From Thermaerobacter marianensis (GTDB taxonomy: Bacteria > Bacillota > Sulfobacillia > DVGY01), in assembly GCA_020724425.1 (NCBI GenBank), contig DYGY01000005.1, forward strand, positions 1 through 64,000: 64,000 nucleotides of DNA, read 5' to 3'. Position numbers and translations under genes: made by a program. Numbering within the stretch: position 1 is the first letter of the stretch; the number at the start of each line of letters is the position of its first letter. The notes beneath the pieces were generated by a model. It was not told the DNA's origin and did no database searches. It worked only from the letters and a program-made list of their open reading frames with translations. Positions 26,568-35,962 of this stretch are shown in pieces.

Positions 26568-27125
26568 TTAGCGTCGGGGGATACAGAGCTTCTGACCTGC
26601 GAAGATTCTATCTGGATCTTCAAGTTGTGGATTGGCAGCAATGATAGCATCTGGGCTAACATTGAATTTGCGTGCAATACTGAAGATTGTATCACCAGCC
26701 ATTACCGTATATATGGTTCCTCCTGGACATGCCGGGGGTCTTGGTGTGACAGGAATACATAGGACTTGCCCAACTGTTAGTCTATTTGGATCTTCAAGTT
26801 GTGGATTGGCATCAATTAAGGCTTGTAGTGATACTTCAAAGCGTGCTGAGAGTTGAAACAGGGTGTCACCTGGCCTGACAGTATAGAGGAACCCATCAGG
26901 ACAGCGTACAGGTACTTCTCTAGCAGGAATGCAAATCTTATCACCCACATCTATTCTGTTGGGGTCCGCTATTTGTGGATTTGCTGCTATCAAGCGATCA
27001 AGAGGAATGTTGAAACGTCTGGCAATTAAGAACATTGTATCACCAGATCTAACTGTGTAGATACTCCCACCGGGGCAAGGAGGTACACTCATGCTTTCTT
27101 CAGTACCGCGAAATTTTCTAAACAT
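26568..27125 (-). CDS. Triple LysM-domain protein
   Basis: 185 residues. ATG 27125 (MFRKFRGTEE) follows AAGGGGGTGAT at a normal distance; the track start four codons earlier overlaps that site. After about 18 residues come three near-identical LysM repeats, each of the form PGGSIYTVRSGDTMFLIARR..IP.D.LIAANPQ.....I.VGDKICIP, linked by Pro-rich spacers. There is no signal peptide or catalytic domain, which in endospore formers is typical of SafA/YhdB-like spore-coat or cortex-binding proteins synthesised in the mother cell. The LysM repeats should bind peptidoglycan. Single gene with its own terminator. Confidence 0.85.
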   Translation of the reverse strand: MFRKFRGTEESMSVPPCPGGSIYTVRSGDTMFLIARRFNIPLDRLIAANPQIADPNRIDVGDKICIPAREVPVRCPDGFLYTVRPGDTLFQLSARFEVSLQALIDANPQLEDPNRLTVGQVLCIPVTPRPPACPGGTIYTVMAGDTIFSIARKFNVSPDAIIAANPQLEDPDRIFAGQKLCIPRR

Positions 27126-27199
27126 AGGAAAAATCACCCCCTTCTACCAATTCATGCTATATCTTATGCTTAGGAGTGTCTCATGTTGTCTATGAGGTT

Positions 27200-27228
27200 T
27201 TGACTATCTGATTTGCTGGCGTTACAAT
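27200..27228 (+). promoter_or_regulatory. Sigma-A promoter of ddh-queG
   Basis: TTGACT and TACAAT with exactly 17 bases between them, 25 bases before the ddh start codon. Confidence 0.7.
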
Positions 27229-27253
27229 ATTGGCTATAAGGGGAGGATGTTAG

Positions 27254-28153
27254 ATGAACAAGATTAGAGTTGCTGTAGTTGGATATGGAAACATTGGTCA
27301 GTATGCAATTGCTTCGTTGAGGGATGAAGAGGATATGGAGATTGCCGGGGTAGTTAGACGTAAGGCTGATAGACCTGAAGGTTTATCTTCGGACATCCCT
27401 GTTGTTAGTGATGTTAGGGAACTAGGTAAGGTGGATGTAGCTTTATTAGCCATTCCTTCTCGTTCTGTTCCTGAGTATGCTAAAGAGTATCTTGCTTTGG
27501 GCATTAATACGGTTGATAGTTTTGACATTCATGGTGATGAGCTTTTAAGGTTGTGGGAGGACCTTAATGAGGTAGGTAGGGAACATGGTAGTACGGCTGT
27601 TATCTGTGCTGGGTGGGATCCGGGAACTGATTCGGTGGTTAGATTAATGTTTGAATATATGGCTCCCCGTGGTATTACCTATACCAATTTCGGACCTGGT
27701 ATGAGTATGGGGCATTCGGTGGCTGTTAAGGCTATTAAGGGAGTGAGGGATGCCCTATCTATGACTCTGCCTTTGAATTTTGGGGTGCATCGTCGAGCAG
27801 TATATGTGGAATTGGAAGAAGGGGCAGAGTTTGAAAGAGTGAAAGAAGAGATTATGCAGGACCCGTATTTTGTGAAGGATGAGACTCATGTATACAGGGT
27901 TGATGATGTGAAGAAGTTGATTGATATGGGTCATGGTGTGGTTATGGAACGTTCAGGTGCTGCGGGGATGACTGAGAACCAGACTTTAAAGCTTGTGATG
28001 AGGATTAATAACCCGGCTTTGACTGCCCAGGTAATGGTGGCTTCAGCTAGAGCGACAATGAGACAAAAACCAGGGGCATATACTCTACCTGAAATAGCAG
28101 CAATCGATATGCTGCCGGGAGACAAGAGTGAATGGATTAGGAGATTCATCTAA
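27254..28153 (+). CDS. ddh: meso-Diaminopimelate D-dehydrogenase
   Basis: 299 residues from ATG 27254, with GGGGAGG upstream. N-terminal NADP-binding Rossmann fold ([15 protein letters not shown]), then [14 protein letters not shown] and [20 protein letters not shown], diagnostic of this enzyme, and a C-terminal [16 protein letters not shown]. It makes meso-diaminopimelate from tetrahydrodipicolinate in one step, bypassing the acylase branches of lysine and peptidoglycan synthesis; it is common in anaerobic Bacillota. The stop codon overlaps the queG start by one base. Confidence 0.92.
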   Translation: MNKIRVAVVGYGNIGQYAIASLRDEEDMEIAGVVRRKADRPEGLSSDIPVVSDVRELGKVDVALLAIPSRSVPEYAKEYLALGINTVDSFDIHGDELLRLWEDLNEVGREHGSTAVICAGWDPGTDSVVRLMFEYMAPRGITYTNFGPGMSMGHSVAVKAIKGVRDALSMTLPLNFGVHRRAVYVELEEGAEFERVKEEIMQDPYFVKDETHVYRVDDVKKLIDMGHGVVMERSGAAGMTENQTLKLVMRINNPALTAQVMVASARATMRQKPGAYTLPEIAAIDMLPGDKSEWIRRFI

Positions 28154-29160
28154 TGAGTATTCTTGGTGAAAGGATTAGGCAATTTGCTTATGAGCTTGGT
28201 TTTGAACTTGTGGCTATTACCACTGCAGAACCTTTCTTGAAAGAAGAAAGGTTCTTGAATAGTCTTAATGTGCCTGTTCCTTTTGCTGAAGAGGATATAT
28301 CTTTAAGAACGCATCCGAGGTTAGTTCTTAAAGATGCAAAGAGTATTGTCAGTGTAGCTTTATCCTATAATGTTAAACCTCCTAGAGGTAAACAGGAAGG
28401 TTTTAGAGGAGTTATTGCTCGTTCTGGCAGAGGAAGAGACTATCACTTGGTTCTAGGGGAAAAGCTTGAAGGGTTAAGGGAATACATTGTTAGTCAGACT
28501 GGTGAAGAAGCTATGGCTTTTGTTGATACGGGACCTTTGCTAGATAAGGCTATAGCTGTTAGGGCAGGTTTGGGTTGGCAGGGAAAGAATACCCTAGTAA
28601 TTAATCCCTTGTATGGATCAAGGATATTTCTTGGAGAGATATTAACTACGGCGGTTCTAGAACCGGATTTAGAAGTGATAGAGGATCAGTGTCTAGATTG
28701 TACTGTTTGTGTTGATGCCTGTCCCACAGGGGCTTTGGCTGAACCCTATGTTTTACAGACAGATAGATGTCTGGCTTATGTGAATCAGAGCAAGGAAGAG
28801 GTATCTGAGGAGTTAGGTAGGTTGATGGGTAATAGGTTATATGGTTGTGATGTCTGTCAGGATGTGTGTCAATATAATCGTAAAGCTATCAAGGTGAAAA
28901 GGAGTGACTTTGAGGTTAGCTATGGTGTTGCTAGACCCTTGCTTAAAGAGATATTACAGAGTAGCAACAGGGAGTTTAAGGAGGGTGTTGGCCGGATGAC
29001 TGCTGGCTGGCGAGGCAAAAAGATTATGCAGAGAAATGCCCTATTAGCTCTTGGTAATCTGGGCATGGATGAGGAAACAGCAGAACTAGTCCAGGACATT
29101 GCTAAGAATGATCCTAGAGCTGAGTTAAGAATGTATGCTAAAAGAATCATTAGAACTTGA
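28153..29160 (+). CDS. queG: Epoxyqueuosine reductase
   Basis: 335 residues; ATG 28153 overlaps the ddh stop (TAATG), so translation is probably coupled. The cobalamin-binding N-terminal domain shows FVDTGPLLDKAIAVRAGLGW and GKNTLVINP. Two 4Fe-4S clusters follow: CLDCTVCVDACPTGAL (about 180-195) and CDVCQDVCQYNRK (about 236-248, completing the second set). A short HEAT-like C-terminus (ALLALGNLGM) is present. It performs the last step of queuosine synthesis on tRNA using cobalamin. Its 3' end overlaps the convergent zinc-ribbon gene by 11 bases. Confidence 0.92.
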   Translation: MSILGERIRQFAYELGFELVAITTAEPFLKEERFLNSLNVPVPFAEEDISLRTHPRLVLKDAKSIVSVALSYNVKPPRGKQEGFRGVIARSGRGRDYHLVLGEKLEGLREYIVSQTGEEAMAFVDTGPLLDKAIAVRAGLGWQGKNTLVINPLYGSRIFLGEILTTAVLEPDLEVIEDQCLDCTVCVDACPTGALAEPYVLQTDRCLAYVNQSKEEVSEELGRLMGNRLYGCDVCQDVCQYNRKAIKVKRSDFEVSYGVARPLLKEILQSSNREFKEGVGRMTAGWRGKKIMQRNALLALGNLGMDEETAELVQDIAKNDPRAELRMYAKRIIRT

Positions 29161-29398
29161 TTTTCCCTATGTTGGCTTTATGCACTTTATCACATTCGGG
29201 GCAGTAGCCGAGGTGTCGGCAATCTGTGGTAAGAGCAAGTTCGTCAGTTGTTAATGGCATGCTTTCTAGCCGATAGGGTGAGTATGAATCTAGGTAGTCA
29301 TCAGTTTGGCCATAATCAATTAAAGGCCTTTTGCAATCAGGACAGTGGAGAGAAGACATTAGAACCATTCCATTACAGACAGGACATATTTTAGACAT
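29150..29398 (-). CDS. Small zinc-ribbon protein
   Basis: 82 residues from ATG 29398, preceded on the minus strand by GAGGTGAT; the track start at 29539 is too long and overlaps the neighbour. Three Cys pairs are seen: CPVCNG, CPDCKR and CPECDK, i.e. one N-terminal zinc ribbon plus a C-terminal knuckle. No other domain. It is divergent from the metallo-beta-lactamase gene (43 bases apart) and convergent with queG. The role is unknown; such proteins often act as zinc-dependent adaptors. Confidence 0.65.
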   Translation of the reverse strand: MSKICPVCNGMVLMSSLHCPDCKRPLIDYGQTDDYLDSYSPYRLESMPLTTDELALTTDCRHLGYCPECDKVHKANIGKIKF

Positions 29399-29441
29399 AA
29401 TTATCACCTCGATTATATGTTGTCCAGGAAGGGAGAAGGAT

Positions 29442-30278
29442 ATGATGCGAGAGATGAGTTTAGGGGATTTTAAGATATACTGGCTGCCAGAAGCTAAGTT
29501 TATGCTTGATGGTGGCAGTATGTTTGGTGTTGTACCCAAGGTTTTATGGACAAAGAGGTATCCGGTTGACGGTGAAAACTATATTCCTTTGGTAACAAAC
29601 CCTGTCCTGATTGATACGGGTGAAAAGAGGGTTTTGCTTGATACTGGATTGGGTAACAAGATGACTGAGAAGCAAAAGAAGATATACAGGATAGAGGAGT
29701 ATGATTTGCTGGGGGAGTCGTTACAGGCTCTGGGGTTAGAATTTACCGACATTGATTATGTTATATACTCTCATTTGGATTTTGATCATGCTAGTGGGGG
29801 GACAAGGTTAGAAGCTGGGGAGGTTGTACCTACTTTTCCTAATGCTAGGTATGTGGTTCAGGAAAGGGAATGGGATGATATGCGTAGTCCCGGGAAGAGG
29901 ACAAGTCATACCTATTGGACTGAAAATTGGCAGGTGCTGGCTACAAAGGATCTAGTTGATGTAGTTGAAGGATATAAGGAGATTCTGCCTGGTATAGAGG
30001 TGTTTTTGAGTGGAGGGCATACCAGGGGGCATCAGGTTATTAAGGTGAGTTCTCAAGGGGAAACCATGTTACATTTTGGAGATTTAATGCCGATGCATAG
30101 TCATCTGAATCCTTTATGGGTGATGGCTTATGATAACTATCCTATGGATTCGGTTCAGCAAAAGGAGCAATGGTTAGAGGAGGCTATTTTAGGGAACTGG
30201 TGGTTAAGTTTTTATCATGATCCTTTTATGGCAGCTATTAGAGTAGATGAGAAGAGAGAAATAGTGGAGCAATTGTAA
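29442..30278 (+). CDS. Metallo-beta-lactamase-fold hydrolase, lactonase-like
   Basis: 278 residues. ATG 29442 (MMREMSLGDF) has GGGAGAAGG just upstream; the track start at 29331 is upstream noise. The metal-binding motif YSHLDFDHASGG (HxDxDH) is followed by a GGHTRGH motif and FGDLMPMHSH, giving a full two-metal site. Overall length and layout (N-terminal LIDTGEKRVLLDTGLG) resemble quorum-quenching N-acyl-homoserine lactonases of the AiiA/AttM group, but many relatives have other esters as substrates. Single gene ending in a hairpin. Confidence 0.8.
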   Translation: MMREMSLGDFKIYWLPEAKFMLDGGSMFGVVPKVLWTKRYPVDGENYIPLVTNPVLIDTGEKRVLLDTGLGNKMTEKQKKIYRIEEYDLLGESLQALGLEFTDIDYVIYSHLDFDHASGGTRLEAGEVVPTFPNARYVVQEREWDDMRSPGKRTSHTYWTENWQVLATKDLVDVVEGYKEILPGIEVFLSGGHTRGHQVIKVSSQGETMLHFGDLMPMHSHLNPLWVMAYDNYPMDSVQQKEQWLEEAILGNWWLSFYHDPFMAAIRVDEKREIVEQL

Positions 30279-30298
30279 GGGGCCCTTAGGGGTCCTTT
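30277..30298 (+). terminator. Hairpin terminator
   Basis: AAGGGGCCC-TTAG-GGGTCCTTT stem, with two G-U pairs, starting at the stop codon of the hydrolase gene. Confidence 0.5.
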
Positions 30299-30365
30299 AC
30301 TGGTTAGATAACCGAGTTATGGGAATGCTAGCTTATGCAGGGTTTTAGGGGAGGCTGGTATTTCT

Positions 30366-31472
30366 ATGGAAAATATCAAAAGGCTACAGATTTCTAGGAG
30401 ACAACTCATTATTTTAGGTATTACCAGTGTTTCCACTACAGGACACCTGATTACTGTCTCGGTTCTTATTGGAAGGGCTGGTCGTGATGCCTGGCTAGCC
30501 TGGTTTCTTACCTTAATTCTAGCTGTAGGAGTTCTCTGGGTTATTGCTAGGCTAGGTGAGATTTATCCTGGAGAAAATCTGATCTCTATTATTAGTAGGA
30601 TTTTACCTAGGCCTTTTGGGTTTTTATTAGGTCTAGCTTATGTTGTGTTTTTCTTTTTAGCATTGGCGGTTCTCTTAAGGACTGTGACGGCCTTTATGGT
30701 TATAGGGGTTCTTCCTGAAGTACCTGTCTGGTTTGTTATTGTGAGTTTTGCATTCTTAGGGTTTTATGGCGTAAGGAAGGGTGTGGAGGCGTTCTTGAGG
30801 GTAGCTGAAATTCTTTTCCCCTTACTTATTTTCTTTGGGATTGCCGCCTCTTTAAGGACGATGAGTGACAAGGATTATCATGAGCTTTTACCGATTTTAG
30901 GTGCTGGATGGGAACCGATTTTTTGGGGTTCTTTGGTTGCACTAGGTTTTCTTGGTGAGTTGATTGGTCTAACAATGTACTATCCTTTTTTGGAGGAAAG
31001 AACAGAGTTGTTTAGATTGAATCTAGCTATTCTTTTAGCTACTGGTGTTCTCTTCATTGGTCCAATTACGGGTGTGATTGCAGTTTTTGGTCTTGAACAG
31101 GTCCTCAATTTAACCTTCCCCACCTTTTCTCAGTTGCGGTCAATATCAGTTATTGGTTTTGTGGAAAGAATTGACTCTCTGGCTATCTTTCTGATGTTGG
31201 TAGGGAGTTATGTTAAGATTGCATCGATTTCTTACGCATGTAATCTGGCAGTAGCGACTTTGTTCCCCTTAAAGGCTAACAATCTCTATCTGAATATTAC
31301 TATTGCTGTTGGAGTTTCGCTTATAAGTATGTTTATCTTTTTTAATTATTTGACCCTTCAGAATTTTGTTCACAATACTTATTTCAAGGTTGGTCTCTTG
31401 TTTGGTGTAGTTATTCCTTGTTTGCTCTTGTTAATCTGGTGGCTCAAAAAGATCTATTCCTCTCGGTGGTAG
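30366..31472 (+). CDS. Spore germination protein, GerB/GerAB family (permease subunit)
   Basis: 368 residues from ATG 30366. About ten membrane helices of the APC-type endospore germination permease family: ISRRQLIILGITSVSTTGH at the start, the GFYGVRKGVEAFLRVAEILF loop, and MYYPFLEE in mid-protein. The B subunit binds the germinant in GerA-type receptors of the spore inner membrane. Unusually, it is on the opposite strand from the A and C subunits and its last 19 bases overlap the end of the C gene. Its expression, expected in the forespore, therefore needs its own promoter; none is obvious. Confidence 0.9.
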   Translation: MENIKRLQISRRQLIILGITSVSTTGHLITVSVLIGRAGRDAWLAWFLTLILAVGVLWVIARLGEIYPGENLISIISRILPRPFGFLLGLAYVVFFFLALAVLLRTVTAFMVIGVLPEVPVWFVIVSFAFLGFYGVRKGVEAFLRVAEILFPLLIFFGIAASLRTMSDKDYHELLPILGAGWEPIFWGSLVALGFLGELIGLTMYYPFLEERTELFRLNLAILLATGVLFIGPITGVIAVFGLEQVLNLTFPTFSQLRSISVIGFVERIDSLAIFLMLVGSYVKIASISYACNLAVATLFPLKANNLYLNITIAVGVSLISMFIFFNYLTLQNFVHNTYFKVGLLFGVVIPCLLLLIWWLKKIYSSRW

Positions 31473-32641
31473 TTGGTTGGTTTGAAAGCCATACCAATTC
31501 GTTGGATGTCTATTTGAACTCGGCTTTCGATTGGGATTTCCGGAAAAATCTCTGACCAGTTAGCGGCTAGTTCTTGATACCAGATTTTTGGATAGTATCT
31601 CTCTATTTCTCGACCTAAAAAGATGACGTCACTATTTAGTTGTTGTATTGTCTTAAGAGCTATTTCAATATCCTTTAGGATGAAATCTTTGGTGTAGTTT
31701 TCTAGTTTTGAGAGATTCTCGGTATTGCTATAATCTATTGCACAGGTTTGGGCTATTAACCTTGAAGTGAGTTTTACGTTATATATTATGCTTCTAATTT
31801 CACCACTTTCTGATATATCCATATCTATTGTTCTTTTGTATCTTAGGACTTCGATAGTGGCGTAGCCTGGCATGTCTTCGCATTTAACTAGGAGAGGTCC
31901 CTTTTGTGAGGTGTCAAACAACCAGAGGACACCTCTGCTATCTTCATGGGTAAGCCAGTCAATTAAATGGTCTTCCTTAAAGATGGCAATGTCACTAATT
32001 GTGAGAAAAGGACAGGTTGAATCAGCAGAAGTAGGGGTAGTCATTTCTACACCAACTAACATGGGATGACTGGTTGTAGTGAAGCGAGCCCGGAAGTATC
32101 TGTGTAGGGTTGAGTCAATTATCCCGGCGGTATGTTGCCCGTTTTGCATCATAGTCTCTATGGCATTGGCAGGGATGATGTCTAATTCATGAGGTGCACA
32201 CAAGGTTTCTTTGGCTGTATGGTTTCTTGCAACAAGAAGCCAGGTCTTGCGACGAACGTTTTCTTCTCGAAAGAACCAGTCTAGTACAACATCGATGCCA
32301 GAACGAGCTAAGTCTTCGCCAATGACGATAATTCTGGCACTTTGAAGGAAGAGGCGCCGCCCAATTTGTTTTTCCAGGTTGCTAGCAGCTTCAGGTGTTG
32401 TTCTTCCTGTAGCACTTACTGTCCAGAATGCTGAACCCTTAGCGCCTCCTTGTTCTGGAGTACCGATATGTCGGGTTCTGATAATCTGTACTGTCATTTC
32501 GACTAAGTCTTCGTCTTCTCCAGGGATAATGTCAAGACCTATGGCTGACACTAAAGCCCATTCCTCTAGTTCCACTTGGTTCCAGCAACCCGAAGCTGTT
32601 AAGGCAATGACAAGTATTATTGAGAGGAGGGCAAAGCGCAT
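31454..32641 (-). CDS. Spore germination lipoprotein, Ger(x)C family
   Basis: 395 residues from ATG 32641, two bases beyond the stop of the A gene. Signal peptide with lipobox ALTASGC (Cys about 19), so a lipoprotein. The N-terminal domain begins WNQVELEEWALVSAIGLD and contains GRRLFLQSARIIVIGEDLA, both typical of Ger(x)C; the C-terminal domain ends DVIFLGREIERYYPKIW. This is the C subunit of the germinant receptor. The 3' end overlaps the convergent B gene. Full length. Confidence 0.9.
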   Translation of the reverse strand: MRFALLSIILVIALTASGCWNQVELEEWALVSAIGLDIIPGEDEDLVEMTVQIIRTRHIGTPEQGGAKGSAFWTVSATGRTTPEAASNLEKQIGRRLFLQSARIIVIGEDLARSGIDVVLDWFFREENVRRKTWLLVARNHTAKETLCAPHELDIIPANAIETMMQNGQHTAGIIDSTLHRYFRARFTTTSHPMLVGVEMTTPTSADSTCPFLTISDIAIFKEDHLIDWLTHEDSRGVLWLFDTSQKGPLLVKCEDMPGYATIEVLRYKRTIDMDISESGEIRSIIYNVKLTSRLIAQTCAIDYSNTENLSKLENYTKDFILKDIEIALKTIQQLNSDVIFLGREIERYYPKIWYQELAANWSEIFPEIPIESRVQIDIQRIGMAFKPTNYHREE

Positions 32642-32643
32642 TT

Positions 32644-34215
32644 TTAATCATCTTCCTTTCCTTCGAGAGCCTTGTTAAGAGAGGTGCTTCTTCTAGAGAC
32701 TTTTAAGTTGCCTGGTCTGTTAGGCATAAACCACCAGGGAAAGCGAACAATGGTATCTCTTAAACGAATTGTATCTAGAGGTGCAAAAGGTTCTGTATAT
32801 GGAGTCCCAAACGATTTAAGGGAAGTCATATGGGTTAGGAGGATGAGACTACCCCACATTATTCCGTAAAAACCAAAAATCGCACCTAAGAGAACAAATG
32901 GTAGGCGTAGGAGACCAAGGGCATCTGTTTGGGATGGTAGAACTAAGCCAGCAATAGCGGTGGTTGATACTATTATAACAACTATTGGGCTTGTTATACC
33001 GGCCTGGATGGCAGCTTGACCTAGTACTAGGGCACCAACTATACTAACTGCTGAGCCCATTGGTTTGGGCATCCGTATACTTGCTTCTCTAAGGGCTTCA
33101 TAAATTATCCAGATTAGAAAAACTTCAACGACAACGGGCCAAGGGATTCCTTCTCGAGCAGCAACCATGGTTACTAAAAGATCGGTAGGAATCATTTCTG
33201 CATGAAAGGTTGAGGTGGCTATGTATATACCGGGAAGGTAAAGACTAATCAAGAGACAAACACATCTAATTATGCGAACAAAGCTTGCATAGTATGCCCG
33301 AGAATAGTAGTCTTCAGGTACTTGTAAGGTTTCAACAAACGTATAGGGGAGGGTTAAAGCTATGGGTGTACCGTCTGTAAGAATTACAAGTTTGCCCTCT
33401 AGGATTTTGCTGGCAGCAATATCGGGTTTTTCGGTATTACCTATGGTTGGAAATGGTGAAGTGGGCGCGTCTTCGATGAGTTCTTCGATATAGCCTGATT
33501 CTAGGACGGAGTCAATTTTAATGCTTCTTAACCGTTTACGTGCTTCTTGGAGTACTAATGGGTCAACTAGATCTTCTAGGTAGATGAGGAGAACTTTGGT
33601 ATTGGTATTGGTACCAATACTGAATTGCTCAGATTTAAGTTTTGGGTTGTTGATTTTTCTACGGAGTAGTGTCATATTGGTTAGAAGGGATTCAGTGAAT
33701 CCTTCTCGGGGTCCTCTGACTACCATCTCGGTTGCTGGTTCTTGAACACCACGGTAATCAAACTCGCTGGTATCAATAATCAGGCATTGTGGTATTTTAT
33801 CTAAGAATAGAACAGTATTTCCTTGAAGTATTGCTTCGATGGCATCGGCATAGGTGTCTTTTTCTTGTATCTGTGAAGCGATAAGGAATGATTCTTTGAT
33901 ATGTGTTAAGGGTTGCTTTTCGTTTAGCTTTAGGTCTTGAGCTGCAAATAAAGGTTTGATAATATGTTCAGAAATGGTCATGGTGTTAACTAGGCCATCT
34001 AGATAGACAAGAATGCCTGAATGGGTTGAAAGCTTAATGTTTCTAATGACAAAATCATTAGCTGTAGAGAAGGTTTCTTCTAATAGGTATTTTGTCATTT
34101 CTATATCTTTAGCTATGGGAATGCTAAAAGAGTGTTCTTCTGCTTGTTTTAGCTCTTTTGCAGGAGAACTTCTTTTAATATATTTGTAGGCTGAAAGGAA
34201 GCGCTGCAGATCCAT
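32644..34215 (-). CDS. Spore germination protein, GerA/GerAA family
   Basis: 523 residues. ATG 34215 (MDLQRFLSAYKYIKRSSPAK) has AAAGGAGA upstream; the track start at 34293 runs into the aspartokinase promoter region. The hydrophilic N-terminal half (about 1-260) contains IYLDGLVN-like and DTSEFDYRGVQEPATE segments. Four to five membrane helices follow, with the family signatures REGIPWPVVVEVFLIWIIYE and KPMGSAVSIVGALVLGQAAI. This is the A subunit of the germinant receptor. Operon with the C gene; divergent from lysC with 46 bases between the starts. Confidence 0.92.
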   Translation of the reverse strand: MDLQRFLSAYKYIKRSSPAKELKQAEEHSFSIPIAKDIEMTKYLLEETFSTANDFVIRNIKLSTHSGILVYLDGLVNTMTISEHIIKPLFAAQDLKLNEKQPLTHIKESFLIASQIQEKDTYADAIEAILQGNTVLFLDKIPQCLIIDTSEFDYRGVQEPATEMVVRGPREGFTESLLTNMTLLRRKINNPKLKSEQFSIGTNTNTKVLLIYLEDLVDPLVLQEARKRLRSIKIDSVLESGYIEELIEDAPTSPFPTIGNTEKPDIAASKILEGKLVILTDGTPIALTLPYTFVETLQVPEDYYSRAYYASFVRIIRCVCLLISLYLPGIYIATSTFHAEMIPTDLLVTMVAAREGIPWPVVVEVFLIWIIYEALREASIRMPKPMGSAVSIVGALVLGQAAIQAGITSPIVVIIVSTTAIAGLVLPSQTDALGLLRLPFVLLGAIFGFYGIMWGSLILLTHMTSLKSFGTPYTEPFAPLDTIRLRDTIVRFPWWFMPNRPGNLKVSRRSTSLNKALEGKEDD

Positions 34216-34261
34216 AGTGATTCTCCTTTGTATTTTAGTATCTCTAGAAGGGAGCAAAAAT

Positions 34262-35458
34262 ATGGCCCTAATTGTACAGAAATATGGTGGCACATCAGTT
34301 GGAGATTTAGATAGGATAAAGAATGTAGCTAAAAGAATTGCTTTGACTAGAGAACAGGGACATCAGGTGGCTGTTGTTGTTTCAGCTATGGGGGATAGTA
34401 CTGATCATTTGGTGGAGTTGGCTCTAGCTGCTGGAGGTGATATGCGTAATAGGGAGACAGATGCTCTTTTAGCTACAGGGGAGCAGGTTTCTGCTGCACT
34501 ACTGGCTTTAGCTCTTGGAAGGTTGGGAGTGCCTGCTATCTCTTTGACAGGTCCTCAGGCTGGTATTATGACTGATGGGATATTTGGTAGAGCCAAGATT
34601 ACTGATATCGATAGTTCAAGAGTCAAAACAGAGTTAAATAACGGGAAAGTGGTTATAGTTACAGGTTTTCAGGGTATGACTGAATCTGGGGATATAACAA
34701 CTTTAGGTCGGGGTGGATCTGATACTAGTGCAGTTGCTTTAGCTGTAGATCTAAAGGCTGATAGCTGTGAGATATATACTGATGTTGATGGGGTATATAC
34801 GGCTGACCCTAGGGTGGTTAACGAGGCCAGAAAGATTCATGTTATTGGTTATGATGAGATGCTTGAGTTAGCTAGTCAGGGAGCTAAGGTATTACATCTA
34901 AGATCTGTGGAGTTAGCTAAGCGCTATGGTCTTACTATGCATGTCAGGTCTAGCCTTTCATTTGTGGAGGGAACTCTGGTTAAGGAGGTAGGTAGTATGG
35001 AAGGTGGAAATGTTGTTACCGGTATCGCTCATAATAGGTCTTTAGCTAGGATTACGGTAACTGGTTTTGAGGGAGGTACTAAAGGATTTGCTGAACTGTT
35101 CAGGCGGTTAAGTGCTGAACAGGTTAATGTGGATATGATTGTTCAGGGTGCTACTAGGGATGGTATGGATATTGTCTCCTTTACTGTCAATGAAGATGAT
35201 GTTAGTAAGTCTTTAGAGGTCTGTGAGTCTATAGGTCAGGTTAGTGCTAGTCAGGATGTTGCCAAGGTATCGATAGTGGGTGCTGGGATGATAAGCAGGC
35301 CGGGTGTAGCTGCTGAAATGTTTAGTGTCCTAAGTGAAGCTCTTATTGAAATTCTTATGACCACTACTTCTGATATCAGTATTTCCTGTCTTGTACCACA
35401 TAAGGATGTGGAGGAGGCAGTACGGCTTTTGCATAAGGAGTTTGGTCTGGAGGGGTGA
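34262..35458 (+). CDS. lysC: Aspartate kinase
   Basis: 398 residues. ATG 34262 (MALIVQKYGGTSVGD) has GAAGGGAG upstream; the track start at 34217 is too long. The kinase domain shows KYGGTSVGD, FQGMTESGDITTLGRGGSD and ADPR; two C-terminal ACT domains (ITVTGFEGG and VSIVGAGMISRPGVAAEMF) indicate feedback control by lysine and/or threonine. It catalyses the first step of the aspartate family pathway, which also feeds the diaminopimelate route served by ddh in this window. It starts a run with the phosphodiesterase, HAD and MoaD-like genes. Confidence 0.93.
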   Translation: MALIVQKYGGTSVGDLDRIKNVAKRIALTREQGHQVAVVVSAMGDSTDHLVELALAAGGDMRNRETDALLATGEQVSAALLALALGRLGVPAISLTGPQAGIMTDGIFGRAKITDIDSSRVKTELNNGKVVIVTGFQGMTESGDITTLGRGGSDTSAVALAVDLKADSCEIYTDVDGVYTADPRVVNEARKIHVIGYDEMLELASQGAKVLHLRSVELAKRYGLTMHVRSSLSFVEGTLVKEVGSMEGGNVVTGIAHNRSLARITVTGFEGGTKGFAELFRRLSAEQVNVDMIVQGATRDGMDIVSFTVNEDDVSKSLEVCESIGQVSASQDVAKVSIVGAGMISRPGVAAEMFSVLSEALIEILMTTTSDISISCLVPHKDVEEAVRLLHKEFGLEG

Positions 35459-35462
35459 GTTT

Positions 35463-35951
35463 ATGTCTGTAAGGGTTCTTGTGCTTTCAGATACTCATGT
35501 ACCTACTAGAGCCAAGGATATACCAGGAGTTGTCTGGCAGGAAGCTAAGAAGGCTGATGCTATTTTGCATGCAGGAGATATTGCTGGGAAGAAGCTTTTT
35601 GATGAGTTGGATTCTTTAGGTCTTTTGTATGCTGTCAGAGGGAATATGGATCCTGGTGAGTTGGACTTCTTACCAAGGAAAAGAGTAGTTCTGATTGCTG
35701 GTTTTAGGATTGGTATTGTTCATGGGAATGGTATGGGTAGTAATTCTCTGGCTGTAGCTGCAAGGACATTTAGTGATGTTGACATTGTGGTTTTTGGTCA
35801 CAGTCATCAGGTATATAATGAAAGGCATGGAGATACTCATTATCTAAATCCTGGCTCTGTAACTGAACCTAGGGGTCAACAAAATGGGTCTTATGCTATA
35901 CTACATTTGGAGGATACAGGAGTTTTCCGGATTGAAATTATTTATCTCTGA
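35463..35951 (+). CDS. MJ0936/YfcE-family metallophosphoesterase
   Basis: 162 residues from ATG 35463, with GGAGGGGTGAG upstream, four bases after lysC. The metallophosphoesterase signatures are all present: LSDTH, HAGD, VRGNMD, VHGN and GHSHQ, ending with YLNPGSV. Members are Mn-dependent phosphodiesterases active on artificial or cyclic substrates; the physiological substrate is not settled. Full family length. Confidence 0.88.
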   Translation: MSVRVLVLSDTHVPTRAKDIPGVVWQEAKKADAILHAGDIAGKKLFDELDSLGLLYAVRGNMDPGELDFLPRKRVVLIAGFRIGIVHGNGMGSNSLAVAARTFSDVDIVVFGHSHQVYNERHGDTHYLNPGSVTEPRGQQNGSYAILHLEDTGVFRIEIIYL

Positions 35952-35962
35952 GGGGTGATGTA

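Noticed and set aside
29331-29539. Overlapping long starts of the zinc-ribbon and metallo-beta-lactamase ORFs as a true gene overlap.
   Set aside because: Both have better internal starts (29398 on minus, 29442 on plus) with good ribosome sites, which removes the overlap.
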